Part shown: in pieces, positions 60,860 through 64,000 of the stretch
Position numbering within the stretch: position 1 is the stretch's first letter
How the letters are laid out: each line of letters opens with the position of its first letter
DNA from: Turritopsis dohrnii
Taxonomy: Eukaryota; Cnidaria; Hydrozoa; Anthoathecata; Oceaniidae
NCBI GenBank assembly: GCA_027922465.2
Contig: BQMF02000373.1
Location: 124,001-188,000 of the forward strand
Direction of reading: 5' to 3'
Length of the DNA: 64,000 bases
Position numbers and translations under genes: made by a program
The notes under the pieces: generated by a model
The model's database searches: none
Told to the model about the DNA's origin: nothing
What the model saw: only the letters and a program-made list of their open reading frames with translations

Positions 60860-60922
60860 ACTAAATAAATAAATAAATAAATAAATAAATCAATAATAAT
60901 AATAATAATAATAATAATAATT
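60860..60922 (+). repeat. (AAAT)n and (AAT)n microsatellites
   Basis: Adjacent AAATA and AATAATAAT runs follow text that may be a retroelement tail. Simple repeats only. Confidence 0.9.
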
Positions 60923-61211
60923 TTATGCTCACTGACCCAAGCAAATTTAACAAGGTTTTCACCATGAAGTTTTAATGAACTCAATTTGTCACATGAACTG
61001 TATGAGAAATAATAATTGTAAAAGTAGTGATGATGTGTGTATTATGCCAAATTTTTACAGCCCCTATGAAGAAATTTTATGCATTGCATCAGTGAAAATG
61101 GAAAATAGGAAAAATTTCTAATCAATTTTTTATGAAAAATTAGCATTCTATTTTTTTCCTAGTAAAAATGTAGATATCAAACCTGATAAAACTGCTCCTT
61201 ATATATATATA

Positions 61212-62649
61212 TGTGACGATTCAAAGGAAAATCACTACAAGCGATAATAGTGCTCGCATCGAGAAGTAGCGCTAAATTTATTGCTAACATTGATGAACTT
61301 AGCGATAAATATAAGCAGCACAAAAAGCGCTATCTTGTTTAATTATTCAAGAATAATTAATTTGTTGCTAATATATTCATCATAAATAGTATTCATCTTT
61401 CCGTGTTTTTTATACGTTTTTCAATTATGGTTTTGAAGTTTACTTGTGTGTGTAAACACAACTTTCAGACAATCTTTCACATAAACTTCACGGAAAGCTG
61501 AAGGAAACAGGTGTTATTTTATTTAAACGAAGGTGAGTATTTCAAAAGAGAACTTTCGCAACTCGTCAAGCCGACGTTAAAATGTTTTCATTTATCCCTT
61601 CCTACATTCATACTTCATCCCAATGTTGAACCTAAAGACATTATCGACGCAGTGACAGAAGTCAATAATGATCACTAAAAACGCTGTGATCAATTTAATT
61701 AAGGGTACATCTCCACCTAGTGCAAGTGAAATGTCTTTCGAAAGAATAATAATAAAGGTTTTGCTATCGAAAAAATTTTTAATGTAATGTGTCTTTAATA
61801 TTGTAAAAGTTTTCTCCCAAGAGCTTATAGAATGGCAATCGAACAATTTAGAAAAAAGAATTATCGCAGATGGTTTCTACTTGTGGTTGCTTTGGAACTA
61901 ACTTCTGTATCTTTAATCTCCAATCGAATATAAGAACCAGTCAATTAAGTTCAATTTAATACACAAACAGGTGCTACCTGTAAATGTACGTTTCAAAATA
62001 ATACATTACCAAATCGCATAACACAGCATTTAAAATTGAATTTCAGATTTGTGCTGAAGGTGCCGGAATAACAAATAAAGGCTTTTCGGAAACTTTTTAT
62101 TTCTAGAAAAATATGTCCGCTTGTCTGTTCAGTCATAACTGAATGAATCAGAGTTTATCATGTCAAAACAAGCGAGTTTGTTTTGTATTTATTGCTATTT
62201 GGCGAAACAATAATTAAATCACTGTTATTTGAGAACTTCATAAAACAACACATGCATATGTGAAATGTATAAACAAACGACTTGCACAAAACTTTTTAAC
62301 AATAATAACGGTAATCTGTGCACTTAGGATATTAACGATATTAACGAATTCACTTTTGTCTCATTCGATATTCTGTTTCACATAATTAATTGAAACAACA
62401 TTATTATACGAAGAATTTAGTGATAAATCAAATACTTATCGCTAAAATTTAGCGCTTTTTCGTAAAGAGCGATATTTAAAAGCGATAATAGTGATAATGA
62501 TAAAACTAAAAGCGCTAAATTTATCACTAATATTGTTTCTACATTTGTAAATAAGAACAAATTAGCGCTAAAACCCATTGTTCTTTTAGCGCTAGTAGCA
62601 CTTGGTATAAAGCGCTATTATCGCTTGTAGTGATTTTCCTTTGAATCGT

Positions 62650-62653
<4 letters not shown>
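61212..62653. mobile_element. 1.44-kb palindromic element inside (TA)n, with AGCGCTA motifs
   Basis: The ends TGTGACGATTCAAAGGAAAA and its reverse complement are flanked by (TA)n on both sides. Subterminal regions hold many AGCGATAA / AGCGCTAAATTTA motifs on both strands, which may be transposase-binding sites. No ORF of note. Confidence 0.8.
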
Positions 62654-62683
<30 letters not shown>

Positions 62684-63150
62684 CCTATTTCTACCTAAAG
62701 GTGACTGTAACTAAAAAAGTATCTTAACGCGAGAATCCCTTAAATTAAATCCCAAACAGTTTTTTCTTCAAATTTAGTTCACTTTCATCAAAATACGTCC
62801 AACATTGCAGATAAGAATATCGTATAGCCTACCATGTGATTTTTACAGCGATATATAAATTTTGATGTCGCCTTAGCGTTTTTTAGTCAGCGGCTTTACC
62901 GCGCTGAGTATTAAAATTGTCGCTGTCGTTGTTTTTTTTTTTTTGCGGACAGTTTGAACCATCTCCATAATATAACTCCCCCCCCCACCGAATAATCGGA
63001 AAAGGTGTTTATAATACAAAGCACTTATAAACACTGATCACCTCTACAAAAAGTTAACGTTGCAGCGTGCTCCATGCAACAGCGCTGTCCTATGGAAGGA
63101 AGAAACTCTGTAGTAAGTTTAGTATTGAACTTGTATTGAACTTATATTTT
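62654..63150. other. Intergenic stretch, nothing recognised
   Basis: Starts in (TA)n. Contains poly(T) near 62930 and poly(C) near 62980. No ORF with a domain. Confidence 0.4.
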
Positions 63151-63159
63151 GTCTGTAGC

Positions 63160-63600
63160 TTTTAGCGTGTTTTACTCAATTACATACATATAAACGTGTA
63201 GCTTCCAGTGTGTTTTACTTGATACAGAAGACGTCTTAAAACTTGTTATGCAGCACACAGCTTCCAGTGTGTTTGACTTGATTATATACATATAGACGTG
63301 CAGCTTCCAGTACGTCTTAAAACTTATTCTAAGCACACAGCTTCCAGTGTGTTTGACTTGATTATATACATACAGACGTGCAGCTTCCAGTACGTCTAAA
63401 ACTTATTACGAGCAGCACACAGCTTCCAGTGTGTTTCACTTGATACAGGCATACAGCTTCCAGTACGTCTTAAAACTTATTACGAGCAACACACAGCTTC
63501 CAGTGTGCTTTACTTGATACAGACGTGCAGCTTCCAATACGTCTTAAAACTTGTCGTAGCAGCACACAACTTCCAGTGTGTTACACTTGATACAGGCGTG
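63160..63600 (+). repeat. Array of about 10 short hairpins with constant loop
   Basis: The core AGCTTCCAGT recurs at about 63202, 63251, 63302, 63343, 63382, 63421, 63466, 63497, 63530 and 63567. The flanks alternate. One type is CACAC..GTGTG; the other is GACGT..ACGTC. Both pair around the same loop. Units are followed alternately by TTGACTTGAT-like and TTAAAACTT-like text. The array ends about 80 bases before the next ORF. Confidence 0.85.
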
Positions 63601-63678
63601 CCATTCTAAGTGTCTAACTTTAGGCAGCAAATAGTTCAGGGTTATTATTTATAACTTATTCAGTTTTAACAATTTGGA

Positions 63679-64000
63679 ATGCCTGCTTATAATTTAATCA
63701 GATCAGTGCTTGGCAGTTTTAATCAAAGCAGTGCACGTTTTGGTGATACTGCAGGTAGGCAGTGTGCTTGTAATGCTTTATTTTCAGTATTTTGGTCAAA
63801 AATCAGATCCATATCCTATTGGACTATACATGACCTGGATGAAATTTTGATAAAAGGTGATAAAATGTACAAATCTCTCAACACTGATGATTATCTTTCT
63901 GTAGATGATCTTCCAGCAAATGTTGATACAGCTGGATATAGTTCTCCAGTAAACCTCTTAGAGCTTTATACAGGTGAAGCTACTTTGAATCAAGAAGATC
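63679..64000 (+). CDS. Cysteine-protease-like ORF, 5' part (runs off the window)
   Basis: ATG at 63679 opens a frame with no stop to the window end (107 codons). It begins MPAYNLIRSVLGSFNQSS, then 'GDTAGRQCACNALFSVFWS', then 'WTIHDLDEILIKGDKMYK'. The G.QC..NAL block, with Gln two residues before a Cys-x-x-Asn, is like the active-site start of OTU / peptidase C76-like cysteine proteases. These occur as accessory modules in invertebrate mobile elements. The His part would be beyond the window. It follows the hairpin array, so it is probably the first ORF of a transposon. The family assignment rests on this block only. Confidence 0.55.
   Translation, partial: MPAYNLIRSVLGSFNQSSARFGDTAGRQCACNALFSVFWSKIRSISYWTIHDLDEILIKGDKMYKSLNTDDYLSVDDLPANVDTAGYSSPVNLLELYTGEATLNQED

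Larger units (their letters stand above)
56433..61200. mobile_element. Large inverted-repeat structure, about 4.8 kb, between (TA)n tracts
   Basis: AAGGAGCATTTTTATCTGG at 56433 and about 170 following bases match inverted 61030-61200. A second inner block, 56637-56830, matches inverted 60430-60625. The ends abut (TA)n on both sides. The interior holds a direct duplication (about 58118-58508 and 59417-59865) and no recognised transposase. Confidence 0.6.

Noticed and set aside
63160..63600. A CRISPR-like array
   Set aside because: The window is plainly eukaryotic, spacers are not unique, and repeats vary in their stems. A hairpin array is the better description.

Overview
The window is AT-rich animal DNA, most likely from a cnidarian (perhaps a hydrozoan). 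The evidence is GT/AG introns, long intron and repeat stretches, many short palindromic DNA transposons, Helitron-like elements, tRNA-headed SINEs, an RT fragment with an (AACTA)n tail, and a RAG1-N-like transposon of a type known from invertebrates. No bacterial-style genes, operons, rRNA or intact tRNA genes were seen. The organism call is an inference from sequence style, not a match.

The only host gene I can reconstruct well is on the + strand and fills roughly 6.3-34.6 kb. A short first exon (6506-6533) is followed by duplicated module pairs: an unknown helical module A (14079-14348, 16076-16357) and a Death-domain-like module B (15634-15957, 21075-21386). Next come a 31-nt micro-exon (22815-22845), a helical exon (22921-23387), an Ig-like exon (24075-24413), two exons carrying the motifs of a superfamily 1 helicase/NTPase (24820-26366 and 26502-27475), a 29-nt micro-exon (27614-27642) and an ankyrin-repeat exon (32113-32597). 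Every proposed junction keeps frame, giving 5088 nt and 1695 residues. The architecture (A-Death)x2 - helical - Ig-like - SF1 helicase - ankyrin looks like an intracellular sensor or signalling NTPase. I know no described family with this order, and it is my main candidate for a new system. Downstream of its stop lie four copies of a conserved 21-nt motif, which look like high-complementarity small-RNA target sites. A second copy of the gene's first exon and its 5' flank lies at 51.6 kb, hinting at a paralogue.

The rest is mostly mobile DNA. 0-5 kb: interleaved inverted repeats. 8.3-9.5 kb: a decayed non-LTR reverse transcriptase. 9.9-13.3 kb: palindromic MITEs, including a PIF/Harbinger derivative. 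29.6-31.5 kb: two head-to-tail Helitron-like elements inside the last coding intron. 33.0-34.1 kb: a 5'-truncated non-LTR element inserted between two copies of the 21-nt motif. 35.2-40.4 kb: a multi-exon N-RAG-like DNA transposon whose three frame breaks all fall in A-runs. 42.5-44.4 kb: Ty3/Gypsy, P2X7-C-like and SINE fragments. 46.1-47.1 kb: a 128-bp satellite. 48.4-49.3 kb: a palindromic element packed with GCGGCCGC sites. 52.0-62.7 kb: nested palindromic elements, including another Harbinger derivative with a MADF-like ORF. 63.1-64.0 kb: an array of short hairpins followed by the start of a cysteine-protease-like ORF that runs off the window.
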